Origin: JASHPR01 sp963815375
GTDB lineage: Bacteria; Actinomycetota; Actinomycetes; Streptosporangiales; Streptosporangiaceae
Length of the DNA stretch: 64,000 nt
Assembly (NCBI GenBank): GCA_963815375.1
Contig: CAWFGX010000012.1
Coordinates: forward strand, 310,001 to 374,000
Direction: 5' to 3'
Shown here one piece after another: positions 17,454 through 26,874 of the stretch (within the stretch, counting starts at the first letter, position 1; each line of letters opens with the position of its first letter). The translations under genes were made by a program, and so were the position numbers. The notes below the pieces were generated by a model that saw only the letters and a list, made by a program, of their open reading frames with translations, had not been told where the DNA came from and searched no databases.

Positions 17454-18638
17454 TTATCCCTGGTTGTGATCGGCAACGCCGAGCAATGGCTCGTCGGGCG
17501 AGCGCAGGTCGGTGGCTGGCAGACCGCCGGGGTATCGCTGGCGGACCTTCTCGGTCACCGACAGCGCGATCGCGACGTGCTCGCTGCGGCTGGCAGCGTA
17601 GAAGCTCTGCGCCTCGGCGCTGAGCTTGGGCCGGGCATGCAGCGGCTTGTCACTGATTGCGAGCAGCGTGGCCGTAGGGATCCGGTACCGGAAGCCGTTC
17701 GCGGCCACTGTCGCTGACTCCATGTCAACAGCGAGGGCGCGCGACAGCCGCAGCCGTTCCTCCACCAGCGCCAGGTTCAGCTCCCAGTTCCGGTTCGCGG
17801 TGGTGAACACGATTCCCATCCGGCTGCGCAGCCCGCGCGCGGTCACCTCGTCGAGCAGCAGCGAGTTCAGCGTGTGGTTGCCGACGACAGGGACGCTCAG
17901 CGGCAGCAGGTCGTCCAGCACCCGGTCATCGCGCACGTAGGCGGTCGCCAGCACAAGGTCCCCGATGTCCTGGTGATTGCGCAGGCCAGCGCAGTGCCCG
18001 ATCATCAGCACCATATCGGGACGTAGCACCGCCAGGTGGTCGGTGAACGTCTTGGCGTTGGACGCTCCGACGCCGATGTTCACCATGGTCACCCCTTCGC
18101 GGCCAGGCATCTCGTGATGCCAGGCGGGCATCTGCCGGCCGCCCACGTCCGGGCCGGTCACGTCCGGCAGCGCGGCGCGGAACTCGTCTACGTGCCAGGC
18201 GTAGTTGGTGAGCAGCACGTACCGCTGGAACGCTTCGGCCGGCGTCCCGGTGTAGTGCTGCAGCCGGTCGATCGAGAGGGCCATGCGCTCGGGCCCGAAG
18301 AGGAATAGCTTCTTGCGGCGCAGGTCCCAGTTGGTCTCGTCGATAACCGGGCCGAGCCCGGGATCGTGCAGGTCAACCGCCTCGCGGCCAGGGGCTACGG
18401 AGATCCGGGCGCCCGCGGCGGCCAGCCGGCCCAGCTCACGTTCCAGATACCAGCGGATCGCGCGGGGTGACGCGAACTCACCCTCGATCACGGGATTGTG
18501 GACCGACCAGGGCCGCTCGACCGTCAGCCTGGGGTAGCGGCCAGCGTCGCCCGCTGCCTCCATCTCATCGCACAGCCGCCCGACCTCCGTGCGGCGTTCG
18601 CCGACCGGGATGACCGAGAAGTCCGCAGACAGGGTCAT
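17454..18638 (-). CDS. amn: AMP nucleosidase
   Basis: Amn hydrolyses AMP to adenine and ribose 5-phosphate. The 394-residue product follows E. coli Amn in order: an N-terminal domain with YPRLTVERPWSVHNP, RLQHYTGTPAEAFQRYV, LTNYAWHVDEF, then the nucleoside phosphorylase-like catalytic half with QMPAWHHEMP, TMVNIGVGASNAKTFTDHLA, LRPDMVLMIGHCAGLR, ALAVDMESATVAANGFRYR and LLAISDKPLHARPKL. It is somewhat shorter than the E. coli enzyme (484 aa). I chose the ATG at 18638, where homology begins, over the longer frame from 18689. Confidence 0.93.
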   Translation of the reverse strand: MTLSADFSVIPVGERRTEVGRLCDEMEAAGDAGRYPRLTVERPWSVHNPVIEGEFASPRAIRWYLERELGRLAAAGARISVAPGREAVDLHDPGLGPVIDETNWDLRRKKLFLFGPERMALSIDRLQHYTGTPAEAFQRYVLLTNYAWHVDEFRAALPDVTGPDVGGRQMPAWHHEMPGREGVTMVNIGVGASNAKTFTDHLAVLRPDMVLMIGHCAGLRNHQDIGDLVLATAYVRDDRVLDDLLPLSVPVVGNHTLNSLLLDEVTARGLRSRMGIVFTTANRNWELNLALVEERLRLSRALAVDMESATVAANGFRYRIPTATLLAISDKPLHARPKLSAEAQSFYAASRSEHVAIALSVTEKVRQRYPGGLPATDLRSPDEPLLGVADHNQG

Positions 18639-18811
18639 CCGGTCATCATGCCAGCCCAGCACCTGGACAGCGCCGCAGGCGGCCCGCATCAGAACTGGGC
18701 GGCGTGCGACATGTCACGTTGGCGCGCGGCCGGCCGTTAGCTTGGAGACTCTCCTCGGGAACCACTCGGCATTCCCGGCCATTATCTGGACTGAGAGACA
18801 GGAGCCGACCG

Positions 18812-19585
18812 ATGGCTAACCAGCGCGAGGAAACGTGGGCTGTCCGGCGCCGTGGCTTACTGCCCAGGGGCCCGGTCCGTCAGCTGATCATGGGTGGCTG
18901 CACCATTGTCGTGATCGGGGACGTAATGGCCGCGGCATCCGGCATGCCATTGCTAGCCGTGATCATCGCGGGGAGCGCCCTCGCTCTCTTCAGCTTGTAC
19001 GGCGCGCTCCACCTTCAGGCCACTGCAAGATTCCAGCAGGAAGCGCGCCGCGCCCCACAGCAGCCCTACCCAACCGCTTACGATCTCGGCGAACCGTCCC
19101 GGGCGCTGCTGCAGCGCGCCGTGTCCGCGATCGAAGCGATCATGTCGTCGCAGGTCTGCCGGGACGGCCTGGTGAACCGGTACGCAGTGCGCAGTGCGCT
19201 GGCCGACCAGCAACGCGACATCACCCTCGGCCTGCGCGAGCAAGCACGGCTCCACGCAATGCGAGCAGAACTTCCGCCATCCAGCGCGGACCCGATGACC
19301 GCTGATGTCAACAGCAGCCAGGTTCAGGCGGCCCAGCTCGCGGAGTCCGGTCTCGTGGCCCGAGTCGAGACGCTCGAGCGCTATGCGACGGAGATCCGCG
19401 AGGCAGACGCCGCCTACCGGGACTGGCAGCACGCGGCCCAGTTGACCGGCCTGCACGGCAAGCACCCAGACGCGCTCGCCCGCACACCTGCCGACGAGCA
19501 CCGGATGGCCGCGATCGAGGTGATGTCGCTGCAGGCCCGCGGTGTCCGCCTCGCGCTCCGCGAACCACCCGGGGCTCGCCGCTAG
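18812..19585 (+). CDS. Membrane-anchored helical protein, paralogue of the 11.2-kb gene
   Basis: The product is about 257 residues. Two hydrophobic segments near the N-terminus (LIMGGCTIVVIGDVMAAASG and LLAVIIAGSALALFSLYGAL) are followed by a helical region sharing blocks with the protein at 11232-12191: AIEAIMSSQVCRDGL, REQARLHAMRAEL, VETLERYATEIREADAAYR and a terminal AIEVMSLQARGVRLAL. It lacks the longer N-terminal extension of the other copy. GACAGGAGCCGACCG precedes the ATG and is nearly identical to the leader of the paralogue. No known domain recognised. Confidence 0.8.
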   Translation: MANQREETWAVRRRGLLPRGPVRQLIMGGCTIVVIGDVMAAASGMPLLAVIIAGSALALFSLYGALHLQATARFQQEARRAPQQPYPTAYDLGEPSRALLQRAVSAIEAIMSSQVCRDGLVNRYAVRSALADQQRDITLGLREQARLHAMRAELPPSSADPMTADVNSSQVQAAQLAESGLVARVETLERYATEIREADAAYRDWQHAAQLTGLHGKHPDALARTPADEHRMAAIEVMSLQARGVRLALREPPGARR

Positions 19586-19811
19586 GGGCACCGCCGCGAT
19601 CCGCGACCGATCGCTCGCCGTCCGTAAAGGCCAATGCCAGCCTAAGCTCGCCCGCCAAAATGTCGCCGTATCCGGGCACCGGTTGCCGTGCCTGCGCCAG
19701 CCTTGTACCTTACGTCCCGCTACACTCCCGGAATGCCAGTGTGCTAACTCCGCGGGATCGGGGAAGTGCCCACACGTGACGGTATGCGCGGCCGGCAGGG
19801 AAGGGTGACAT

Positions 19812-20396
19812 ATGGCTCAGGCATCCGCGGAGAACCGCCAGCTCGCCGCGATCGTCGCAAAGGCCTTCGGCTACGCGCGACCTGAGGTGCGCCGCTACTG
19901 GGACGACGGCGAGAACTACCGGATCGACATCGCCCAGGCAGCCGACAGCCCGTGGCCCGGGGTCACCTCTCACGGGACGCTCGGCCTGTCCGATTGCCCA
20001 CTGGTCGACGACGGCAAAGAATTCCCGGCGAGGTGCGAGCTGGTCGGCGCGTGCGCGACAGGCTACAAGCTCTTTCCCAACATCATGGCTACGTGCGCCT
20101 TCAACATCATGAAGAAGCAGTGGTTCGCCTGCCCGGGCCGCGTCTTCGAGGGTGCCGTGTCCATGTATTACCCCAACTTCCCGACGAAGCACGTCATGTT
20201 CTACGAGCCGTTCCCCTGGGATGATGCGCTCCCAGCGACCGAGCTTCCGGGGAAGACGGTCGGGTGGCTCCTGGTCATGCCGGTCTCGGAAGCAGAGACG
20301 CAGTTCGCGAGGTCAGAAGGCCTGGAGGCGCTCGGAGACGTTTTCAAGCGCGAGCAGGTCGACGTATTTGATCTTGAGCGGCAGTCGGTAATCTGA
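19812..20396 (+). CDS. Suppressor-of-fused (SUFU) domain protein
   Basis: A 194-residue single-domain protein. The N-terminal part holds a conserved VTSHGTLGLSDCPL stretch, and the C-terminal block PGKTVGWLLVMPVSEAETQF with EREQVDVFDLER-type ending matches bacterial SUFU domains, which end in an ISEAE...L...DVFDL pattern. Bacterial SUFU domains occur as immunity proteins of polymorphic toxin systems and as free-standing proteins. No obvious toxin gene is adjacent, although the island starting at 20.5 kb follows directly. AGGGAAGGG lies upstream of the ATG. Confidence 0.75.
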   Translation: MAQASAENRQLAAIVAKAFGYARPEVRRYWDDGENYRIDIAQAADSPWPGVTSHGTLGLSDCPLVDDGKEFPARCELVGACATGYKLFPNIMATCAFNIMKKQWFACPGRVFEGAVSMYYPNFPTKHVMFYEPFPWDDALPATELPGKTVGWLLVMPVSEAETQFARSEGLEALGDVFKREQVDVFDLERQSVI

Positions 20397-20522
20397 CCAG
20401 CTACACGGTCCTTGACTTCGGCGTTTTCCACTAATGTTCAGCCTGGTCCGGCTGTGGTCCGGTAACACGGGCCTGCCGGCGCTCCTGCACATGGCCGTCG
20501 ACATCTCCGGGATCTGAGCTCA

Positions 20523-23500
20523 GTGAGGATCATCAACGGCCGGCTGCGGCTGGCGGCGAGTGACGTGGCGAACTTCCTGGCGTGCCGGCACCTGACACGG
20601 TTGGACCTGCTGCACGCGCGCGGTGAGCTGGAGCCGCCGCAGCCGTTCGACGCCGGGTTCCAGGACCTGATCCGGCGCGGCGAAGCCCACGAAAAAGATG
20701 TGCTTGAACGTTTCCTGGCGGCCGGCCTGACCGTCGCCGACCTCGGCCAGCTCCCGGAAGACGACGCGGCCCTGGCGACCGACGAGGCCGTCCGCTCCGG
20801 CACCGATGTGATCTACCAGGCCGTGCTCACGCAGGACGCTGAGCCATCGCGGCGGCCCGGCGTGGTTTTCAGGGCCGGGCCGCCGGACTCTCGGGGGGCT
20901 CCGGAGGGCCGTCCCCCCGGGCCAGCACTGCTGGGGCGGCCGGACTTCCTGGTGCGGGCCGGGCTGCTGGACGCGCCAGACGGCGAGCCCCGGCCAGAAC
21001 GCTACGAAGTCGTCGATGCCAAGCTCGCCCGGTCAGCCAAGGCGCGAGCCGTCGCCCAGACCGCGTTCTACTCGTACCTGCTGACCGGCCTGCAGGGCGT
21101 CGCGCCGCGCTGGATGCACCTGGCGCTGGGCACCAGGGAGATGACAGCGTTCAGGGTCGGCGACTACGCGGCCTACGAACGGCAGATCCGCGGCGCCCTG
21201 ACTGGGTTCATCGCAGCCGACACCGGCGAGAACCCGCCCGCCGACCCGTATCCGGAGCCCGTGGAGCACTGCGCGATCTGCCGCTGGAGCGAGCTGTGCG
21301 CCGCGCGGCGGCGGCGCGACGACGACCTGTCGCTGGTCGCCGGGATGACGACCGGCCAGCGCCGCGCGCTGAAGGAAAGCGGGATCGCGACCCGGCGCGG
21401 GCTCGCCGCGGCCGAGGACCTGTCCGGGGTGCGCCGCCCGGCTGCCGAGCCACTGCAGCGCGCCCGGCTGCAGGCACGGCTTCAGGTCGCAAGCGAGGAC
21501 TCCGGCGCCATTCAGTACCACCTTCTGGATCCAGAACGGGACGGTGACGGGCTCACCATTCCGAACCGCGGACTCGGCGCGCTGCCAGAACCAGCTGACG
21601 GGGACCTCTTCTTTGACATCGAAGGGGCTCGGTACTACTCCGAAGACCAGCGGGAATTCGGGCTTCAGTACCTCTTCGGCATTGCCGACACGGCCGACCC
21701 CGACGAGCGCGGAGCGCCGAGGTACCACCAGATCTGGTGTTTCGACCGGGCCGGCGAGAAGGCAGCGTTCGAAGAATTGATTGATTTCGTTACCGAACGC
21801 ATCCGGCGCAACCCTGGCCTGCACGTTTACCACTACAACCACTACGAGCCCACTGCGGTGGATCACCTGACGGAGCTGCACGAGACGCGGCAGGAGGCGG
21901 TCGGCCGGCTGATGGGGCGGCACGCCACCCGCGAGGACGAGGTCGACGACCTGCTGCGGCTCGGCGTGTTCGTTGACCTGTACCGGGTTGTGCGGCAGGC
22001 GCTGCGGGCCGGCGTGGAGAGTTACTCGATCAAGCGACTGGAGCCGCTGTGCGGGTACCAGCGGCACGTCGACCTGCGGGACGCGACCACGAGCCTGGTC
22101 GAGTTCGAGGAGGCGCTCGACGACGGCACAGCAGCATCCGATGCCGAGCGGCGGCGTGTGGTCGCTGGCTACAACGAGGACGACTGCCGGGCCACGCTGG
22201 CTTTGCGCAACTGGCTGGAGGCACGGCGCGGCGAGCTGGCGGCCCGGCTGGGCGAGGACCTGCCGCGCCCGGCGGCCCCGGACGAACCTCGTGCCCACGC
22301 GGATCCCGACGTGGCGCGGGTGCGGTCAGCACTGCTGGCCGACGTGCCCGCGCGCGATTCGGCTCGTTCTGGCGAGCAGCGTACGAAGGTGTTGCTGGCC
22401 GATCTGCTCGACTGGCACCGGCGGGAGAACAAGCCCGCATGGTGGCGTTACTTCTACGTCCGGACGCTGTCAGCCGCCGAACTCATTGACGAGCCGGACT
22501 CGCTCGGCGGGCTGACTTGGGGGGCGCAGGTACAGAAGGTGAAGCAGTCGGTCGTGCTCCGTTTCTCGTTCCCTCCGCAAGAGCACCGTTTCTCGCCACT
22601 GGACAGCGCCTTCGATCCCGTGACCGGCCGAACGTGGCAGGTCTGGGCGGTCGACGACGCCCACGGCACCATCGACCTCAAGATCGGCGCGGACTACTCA
22701 GGCCCGCTGCCGGATGCTCTGGTCGAGGGCGGCCCGGTCGACACACGGACCCAGGCCCGGCGCTTGCTCGACCTGGGCGACCGGGTGGCACGGGACGGTC
22801 TTCACACCTCAGATGCGGCAACGACACTGCTGCAACGGCAACCTCCAGTCATCGCGTCAAGCCACCAAACCGCCGCGCCGCCTTTGCCCCACCCCTCACT
22901 GCGTGACGAGGGTGAGGATGCCGGTGACGCGGCTGTGCGGCTGGTGGTTGGACTGCGCGACTCGTACTTGCCGATCCAGGGGCCGCCGGGGACCGGGAAG
23001 ACGTTCACCGCTGCGCGCCAGGTGCTCGAACTCGTCGGCCAGGGCCGCACCGTCGGCATCACCGGACCCTCCCATGCCGTGATCCACAACCTCATCGGCG
23101 CGGTGCTCCGGCAGGCACGCGCTGACGTGACTCTGCGAATCGGCCAGCGGGCCGAACGGGACAACCCGTTCTTGCACCAGGGCGCGGCGATGATGAGTTA
23201 TCCGCAACTGGAGCAGGCGCTGCGCGGGCGGTATGTGGATGTGGCTGCCGGGACTGCGTGGATGTGGGCGCGGGAGGAGTTCGCGGGGAGCGTTGACACA
23301 CTGGTCGTGGATGAGGCCGGGCAGGTGTCGCTTGCCGACACGCTGGCTGTAGCGGGTGCGGCGCGGAGCCTGGTGCTGCTTGGGGACCCCCAGCAACTGG
23401 CGCAGCCCAGTCAGGCCGCGCATCCGCCGGGGGCTGGTGTGTCGGCCCTGGAGCACATTCTCGGCGAGCGCGCCACGATGCCTGCCGACGCGGGGCTGCT

Positions 23501-24116
23501 GATCGACCGGACCTGGCGCATGCACCCTGATCTGTGCCGCTTCACCTCCGAGACCTTCTACGACGGCAAGCTCAGCGGGGTGGCTGGCCTGGAACTCCAG
23601 CAGATCCTGTCCGACCGCTCTGGCCTGCGGATCGTTGAGGTGCCGCACGACGGGAACACGAACTCCTCTCCCGAGGAGGCCGCCGTGGTTGCGCGACTCG
23701 TCCACGACATGCTGGGGCTGACGTGGCAGGACAAGGAAGGAATCCGCCGCCCGATCACCCCGGCCGACGTCCTGGTCGTCACGCCGTACAACGCCCAGAT
23801 CCGCGCGATCGAGGCGGCGCTGGCCGCTGCCGGCTGCGACGCTGGCGTCCAGGTCGGGACCGTTGACAAGTTCCAGGGACGCGAAGCTCCGGCGGTCATC
23901 TACTCGATGGCAACGTCTTCTCCGGACGAGGCGCCCCGCGGCCTGGAGTTCCTCTACGACCCGCACCGCCTCAACGTTGCGACCTCCCGGGCGAGGGCGC
24001 TGGCGGTCATCGTTGCCAGCCCTGCCCTGCTGCGCGTCTTTTGCCGGACCCCCCGGCAAATGTTCCTGGTCAACGCCCTCTGCCGGGCCTGGGAAACAGA
24101 CGGCCAGGCTTCGTGA
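20523..24116 (+). CDS. TM0106-family RecB-like nuclease fused to SF1 helicase
   Basis: A 1197-residue protein combining a PD-(D/E)XK nuclease-like N-terminal half with an Upf1/Dna2-like superfamily 1 helicase. Visible nuclease elements are YEVVDAKLAR near residue 161 and the cysteine cluster HCAICRWSELC near 246-256. A DFDIEGARYYS-like exonuclease strand (LFFDIEGARYYSEDQ) follows in the middle. The helicase has Walker A IQGPPGTGKTFTAARQ near 817, DEAGQVSLADTLA near 929, LLGDPQQLAQ, DRTWRMHPDLC, VGTVDKFQGREAPAVIYS and RLNVATSRAR at the end. GTG start with a weak RBS. Probably DNA repair or defence; both are plausible. Confidence 0.88.
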   Translation: MRIINGRLRLAASDVANFLACRHLTRLDLLHARGELEPPQPFDAGFQDLIRRGEAHEKDVLERFLAAGLTVADLGQLPEDDAALATDEAVRSGTDVIYQAVLTQDAEPSRRPGVVFRAGPPDSRGAPEGRPPGPALLGRPDFLVRAGLLDAPDGEPRPERYEVVDAKLARSAKARAVAQTAFYSYLLTGLQGVAPRWMHLALGTREMTAFRVGDYAAYERQIRGALTGFIAADTGENPPADPYPEPVEHCAICRWSELCAARRRRDDDLSLVAGMTTGQRRALKESGIATRRGLAAAEDLSGVRRPAAEPLQRARLQARLQVASEDSGAIQYHLLDPERDGDGLTIPNRGLGALPEPADGDLFFDIEGARYYSEDQREFGLQYLFGIADTADPDERGAPRYHQIWCFDRAGEKAAFEELIDFVTERIRRNPGLHVYHYNHYEPTAVDHLTELHETRQEAVGRLMGRHATREDEVDDLLRLGVFVDLYRVVRQALRAGVESYSIKRLEPLCGYQRHVDLRDATTSLVEFEEALDDGTAASDAERRRVVAGYNEDDCRATLALRNWLEARRGELAARLGEDLPRPAAPDEPRAHADPDVARVRSALLADVPARDSARSGEQRTKVLLADLLDWHRRENKPAWWRYFYVRTLSAAELIDEPDSLGGLTWGAQVQKVKQSVVLRFSFPPQEHRFSPLDSAFDPVTGRTWQVWAVDDAHGTIDLKIGADYSGPLPDALVEGGPVDTRTQARRLLDLGDRVARDGLHTSDAATTLLQRQPPVIASSHQTAAPPLPHPSLRDEGEDAGDAAVRLVVGLRDSYLPIQGPPGTGKTFTAARQVLELVGQGRTVGITGPSHAVIHNLIGAVLRQARADVTLRIGQRAERDNPFLHQGAAMMSYPQLEQALRGRYVDVAAGTAWMWAREEFAGSVDTLVVDEAGQVSLADTLAVAGAARSLVLLGDPQQLAQPSQAAHPPGAGVSALEHILGERATMPADAGLLIDRTWRMHPDLCRFTSETFYDGKLSGVAGLELQQILSDRSGLRIVEVPHDGNTNSSPEEAAVVARLVHDMLGLTWQDKEGIRRPITPADVLVVTPYNAQIRAIEAALAAAGCDAGVQVGTVDKFQGREAPAVIYSMATSSPDEAPRGLEFLYDPHRLNVATSRARALAVIVASPALLRVFCRTPRQMFLVNALCRAWETDGQAS

Positions 24117-24239
24117 ACCCAGGGACCAAAGGCTGCCGTTATCCTGTTGATGACAGCACTCAGTTACACAGAATTGGTCACGGCGCCTGTCAGCCCTGAA
24201 GGCATTCGCGGCGGCGTGCGCGTAAAGCGGGGTGACGGG

Positions 24240-24710
24240 ATGAGAACCGGCACTGTACCGACACTTCCGAACCGGTCAGCCGTGTGGGAAATGGCACGGG
24301 CACCGACGCCAACCTGGCCATTCATCAGCACTCTGGAACTGCGGGCCGTGCCGACGTCTCTGCCGCCTGCCCGCAAGCACGCACGTCTGGTCACGGAGAA
24401 GTGGGGACTGCCAAAGCTCGCCGACGACGTGGAGCTGGTCGTTTCAGAGCTTGTGACGAACGCGGTCGAGGCCACGCTGAAGACATGGCATAACGGAGGG
24501 GCCAGTCCGGTACCTGTGCGCCTCTGGCTCGCGTCGGACCTGGAGGCCATCTTGATCCAGGTCTGGGACAGCAGCCCTGACATGCCGATCCGCCGTAAAG
24601 CCGCCATGGATGACGAGCGGGGTCGCGGGCTGCTTCTGGTCGGGAATCTGTGTCGGGCCTGGGGAACGTACCGGAAGGGCATCGGCAAGGCGGTCTGGGT
24701 AGTGCTCTGA
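24240..24710 (+). CDS. HATPase_c_2 ATP-binding protein (anti-sigma-like)
   Basis: The product belongs to the RsbW/SpoIIAB-like single-domain ATPases that are numerous in actinomycetes. LELRAVPTSLPPARKHAR leads into the N-box ELVVSELVTNAVEA, then IQVWDSSPDMP and the G-box DDERGRGLLLVGNL with a final GKAVWVVL strand. The start is uncertain: I chose the ATG at 24240, preceded by a purine-rich stretch, over a TTG at 24147. A paralogue lies at 41646-42095 beside an XRE gene; this copy has no adjacent regulator. Confidence 0.85.
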   Translation: MRTGTVPTLPNRSAVWEMARAPTPTWPFISTLELRAVPTSLPPARKHARLVTEKWGLPKLADDVELVVSELVTNAVEATLKTWHNGGASPVPVRLWLASDLEAILIQVWDSSPDMPIRRKAAMDDERGRGLLLVGNLCRAWGTYRKGIGKAVWVVL

Positions 24711-24726
24711 CCTGCACTGTCCGGCG

Positions 24727-25584
24727 TCAGGCGACCCTGCGGGTCGTGGATGCGGCATCGGTCCTGCAGAGCTTCACAAGAGCGGACAGCATTGCGAGTC
24801 CGGCACCGAGGATCTCCCCTGGCTTCGCTACGCCTGCGGTGACGATGGTTTCGAGCGGACTGGGATCGCTGTTAGTGAGTGCGTCGGCCACGACGCTGCC
24901 CGCTACGCCCGGGATAACGTCGTCCAGAGCATGCGACAGCACGGCCAGCTCCCCGTCGGACTCGTTGCCGTCAACCAGTGCTCGTGCGGTCATGGCCAGG
25001 ACAAATGTGCCCAGGAGCAACAGTGGCCCGTCAATAACGGGCCACCCAGGTACCACTTGATTTCGCGAACGCGTAGGCCCCAGGGCATTGCGCAGCCAGG
25101 CGCTAGCGGCCGGGGCATTGCGAAGCTCGGCCTGGACGACCGGGCCGAGGGCATCCATTACCGCGCTGACCGCCGCGTGGCCAGCCTCCAGTCCGTCGAA
25201 GACAAGGGCGCGGATCAGTGCGTTGGCCGCGACGTTCCAGTGCGCGGGATTCGCCGCGATGACAGCTGCGGCCGGGATCTCGGCGGTCAGCAGAGAAGGC
25301 GCGTTCCGCGCTTCCGTCAGGAACGGGTTGGCGGCAAACCGCCGCCCCAGCGAACCCTGCATCCATCCGGGAACCCTGGCCGGTAACGGCTCTATGCCGC
25401 CGCACCAGGCCAGGCAGGCCGCTAAGTACTGGCTCCCTAGCGCCTCAAATGCCTGAGCTGTCGCTTGCTGGCTGACCAGAAGCCGGAGTTGCCTTTTCCC
25501 CTCCGCCCGGAAGCTTGGCCTGGGTGTGCTGGCGCCGTGCGCAGGCTGAGGACGCGCCTTCTTCCGATTGCTTGCTTGGCCCAT
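24727..25584 (-). CDS. Hypothetical protein, Ala/Leu-rich
   Basis: A 285-residue product with a basic start (MGQASNRKKARPQP) and a largely helical, alanine- and leucine-rich body with no recognised domain. The hydrophobic stretch LLLLGTFVLAMTARALVDG could be a buried helix or membrane segment. The ATG at 25584 has a strong RBS (GGGGAGG, 4 nt), so the longer frame to 25695 is rejected. It converges with the HATPase gene. Confidence 0.65.
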   Translation of the reverse strand: MGQASNRKKARPQPAHGASTPRPSFRAEGKRQLRLLVSQQATAQAFEALGSQYLAACLAWCGGIEPLPARVPGWMQGSLGRRFAANPFLTEARNAPSLLTAEIPAAAVIAANPAHWNVAANALIRALVFDGLEAGHAAVSAVMDALGPVVQAELRNAPAASAWLRNALGPTRSRNQVVPGWPVIDGPLLLLGTFVLAMTARALVDGNESDGELAVLSHALDDVIPGVAGSVVADALTNSDPSPLETIVTAGVAKPGEILGAGLAMLSALVKLCRTDAASTTRRVA

Positions 25585-25877
25585 GAAACCTCCCCGTTCG
25601 CTTGCCGATGCCGACGACCCTACGAGCCGGGTACGACAGAACCGGGAGGGCAAGCCAGCGCCGCAGGTCAGGCAACGCAAGCGTCGGTCCAGCAAGAAGT
25701 GATCACGGGCAGAGCATTGTCACTAGCCTCGGTCATCGCCACTTGCGTGACTTGGTTAGCGTCTGAACAGCTATATGGGCCCCGAAGGGTACCGAGGTTT
25801 GAGGCATGCTTTGGGCGCGTCTCGGATTCAGTCACATGAATGATTCCGGTGCGACCAGAAACAGCTGACAGGGCTGG

Positions 25878-26510
25878 TCACGCCTGCCGTTCAGGGTGAG
25901 TCCAGGGGTCAGGTTCTGGGCTGCAGGACAGACAGTCGACGCGGCTCGGGTGAAGCATGGCAATCGTTCCGCATGCTTTATGGCAGCCCCAGCTGCCGTG
26001 CGTGGTGGCGCTGGCCCTGGCACCGGCCCATGGCAGCCCGTAAACGTCGACAGCCAGCACTGTCCAGCCCGGCCGCTCGGCATCCCGGAGCACATCGGCG
26101 AGAACACGGAGGGAACTCGCCTCGACAGCGCGCCGGATCTGGTCGCCGGTCGGCGGAGTCAGGGCCAGACGCCGGCGCTCCGGATCACCTCCAGGGCCGT
26201 TGAGCAATGCGCGTCCGGCGTCGGTGACGGCCGAGCTGATACTTCGTTCGTCAAGGCAGACGTGGCAGCGGGTGTGCCAGCCGGGACGGCACGACCGCAT
26301 GGTTCGGCAGCGATAGATCTTTACTGGCGCGCCACCTGGCTGATCGAACGCCAGCTCCAGCTGGCCGGCGGAGAGTTCGTAGCACTCCTGGCACTGGAAG
26401 TGCCATGCAGTATCAGGCCCACGAGTTACCGCAGCTGTTCCGGCCAGGGGATCCCCACAGTTCGCGCACTCCGGCAGCAGGCTCGCGGGCCTCCGTAACT
26501 CACCTGTCAC
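25878..26510 (-). CDS. Hypothetical cysteine-rich (zinc-ribbon-like) protein
   Basis: A 210-residue product with many CxxC-type pairs: CANCGDPL near the N-terminus, HFQCQECYEL, HTRCHVCLDE, WGCHKACG and CLSC near the end. The pattern suggests two or three structural zinc sites. The middle holds a helical segment (PTGDQIRRAVEASSLRVLADVL). GTG start. I recognise no family; its position next to the zeta modules could be chance. Confidence 0.6.
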   Translation of the reverse strand: MTGELRRPASLLPECANCGDPLAGTAAVTRGPDTAWHFQCQECYELSAGQLELAFDQPGGAPVKIYRCRTMRSCRPGWHTRCHVCLDERSISSAVTDAGRALLNGPGGDPERRRLALTPPTGDQIRRAVEASSLRVLADVLRDAERPGWTVLAVDVYGLPWAGARASATTHGSWGCHKACGTIAMLHPSRVDCLSCSPEPDPWTHPERQA

Positions 26511-26577
26511 GTTGTGCAGATGCTTATCCGTTCTGCGAGGTTTACGCGTGCGCCCCAGCCCAGGTCGGCGGGTAGCG

Positions 26578-26874
26578 TCAAGGTGTTTCGTTTTGGTGCT
26601 GCTCCACCACGGCGGCTTCCTTCACTGCCTCCGCAAGCAAGTTAAATTCCTGGCGGCTAAGAATGCCCTCTGCATATGCTGACGCCACGTCGTCAAAAGA
26701 GTTCGGGACATCTGGGGGCGGATCTTCTTGGGCTCTCGCAGCCATCTCCAGATAGCTCGACGGTGACGATCGCTTAATTACTGGCCACTGCCGGGCACGG
26801 AAGCGCTGGGCCAGTTCATCCAGCGTCAGCTCACCAGCCTTGTAACTGCTGATCAGGTCGGTGACCTCGCTCAT
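26578..26874 (-). CDS. Small partner protein of zeta module 1
   Basis: A 98-residue protein translationally coupled to the kinase gene upstream (ATGA overlap at 26871-26874). It has two helical repeats separated by a proline-rich linker: EVTDLISSYKAGELTLDELA plus QRFRARQWP, then DVPNSFDDVASAYAEGILSR plus QEFNLLAEA. Homologous proteins lie at 28141-28458 and 32077-32394, and the same domain is fused to the kinase at 37994-38920. Constant linkage and fusion suggest direct interaction, possibly as antitoxin or activator (inference). No known domain recognised. Confidence 0.85.
   Translation of the reverse strand: MSEVTDLISSYKAGELTLDELAQRFRARQWPVIKRSSPSSYLEMAARAQEDPPPDVPNSFDDVASAYAEGILSRQEFNLLAEAVKEAAVVEQHQNETP

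Noticed and set aside
22896..24059. Minus-strand open frame of 387 codons
   Set aside because: Antisense to the helicase half of the TM0106-type protein, whose motifs are intact.
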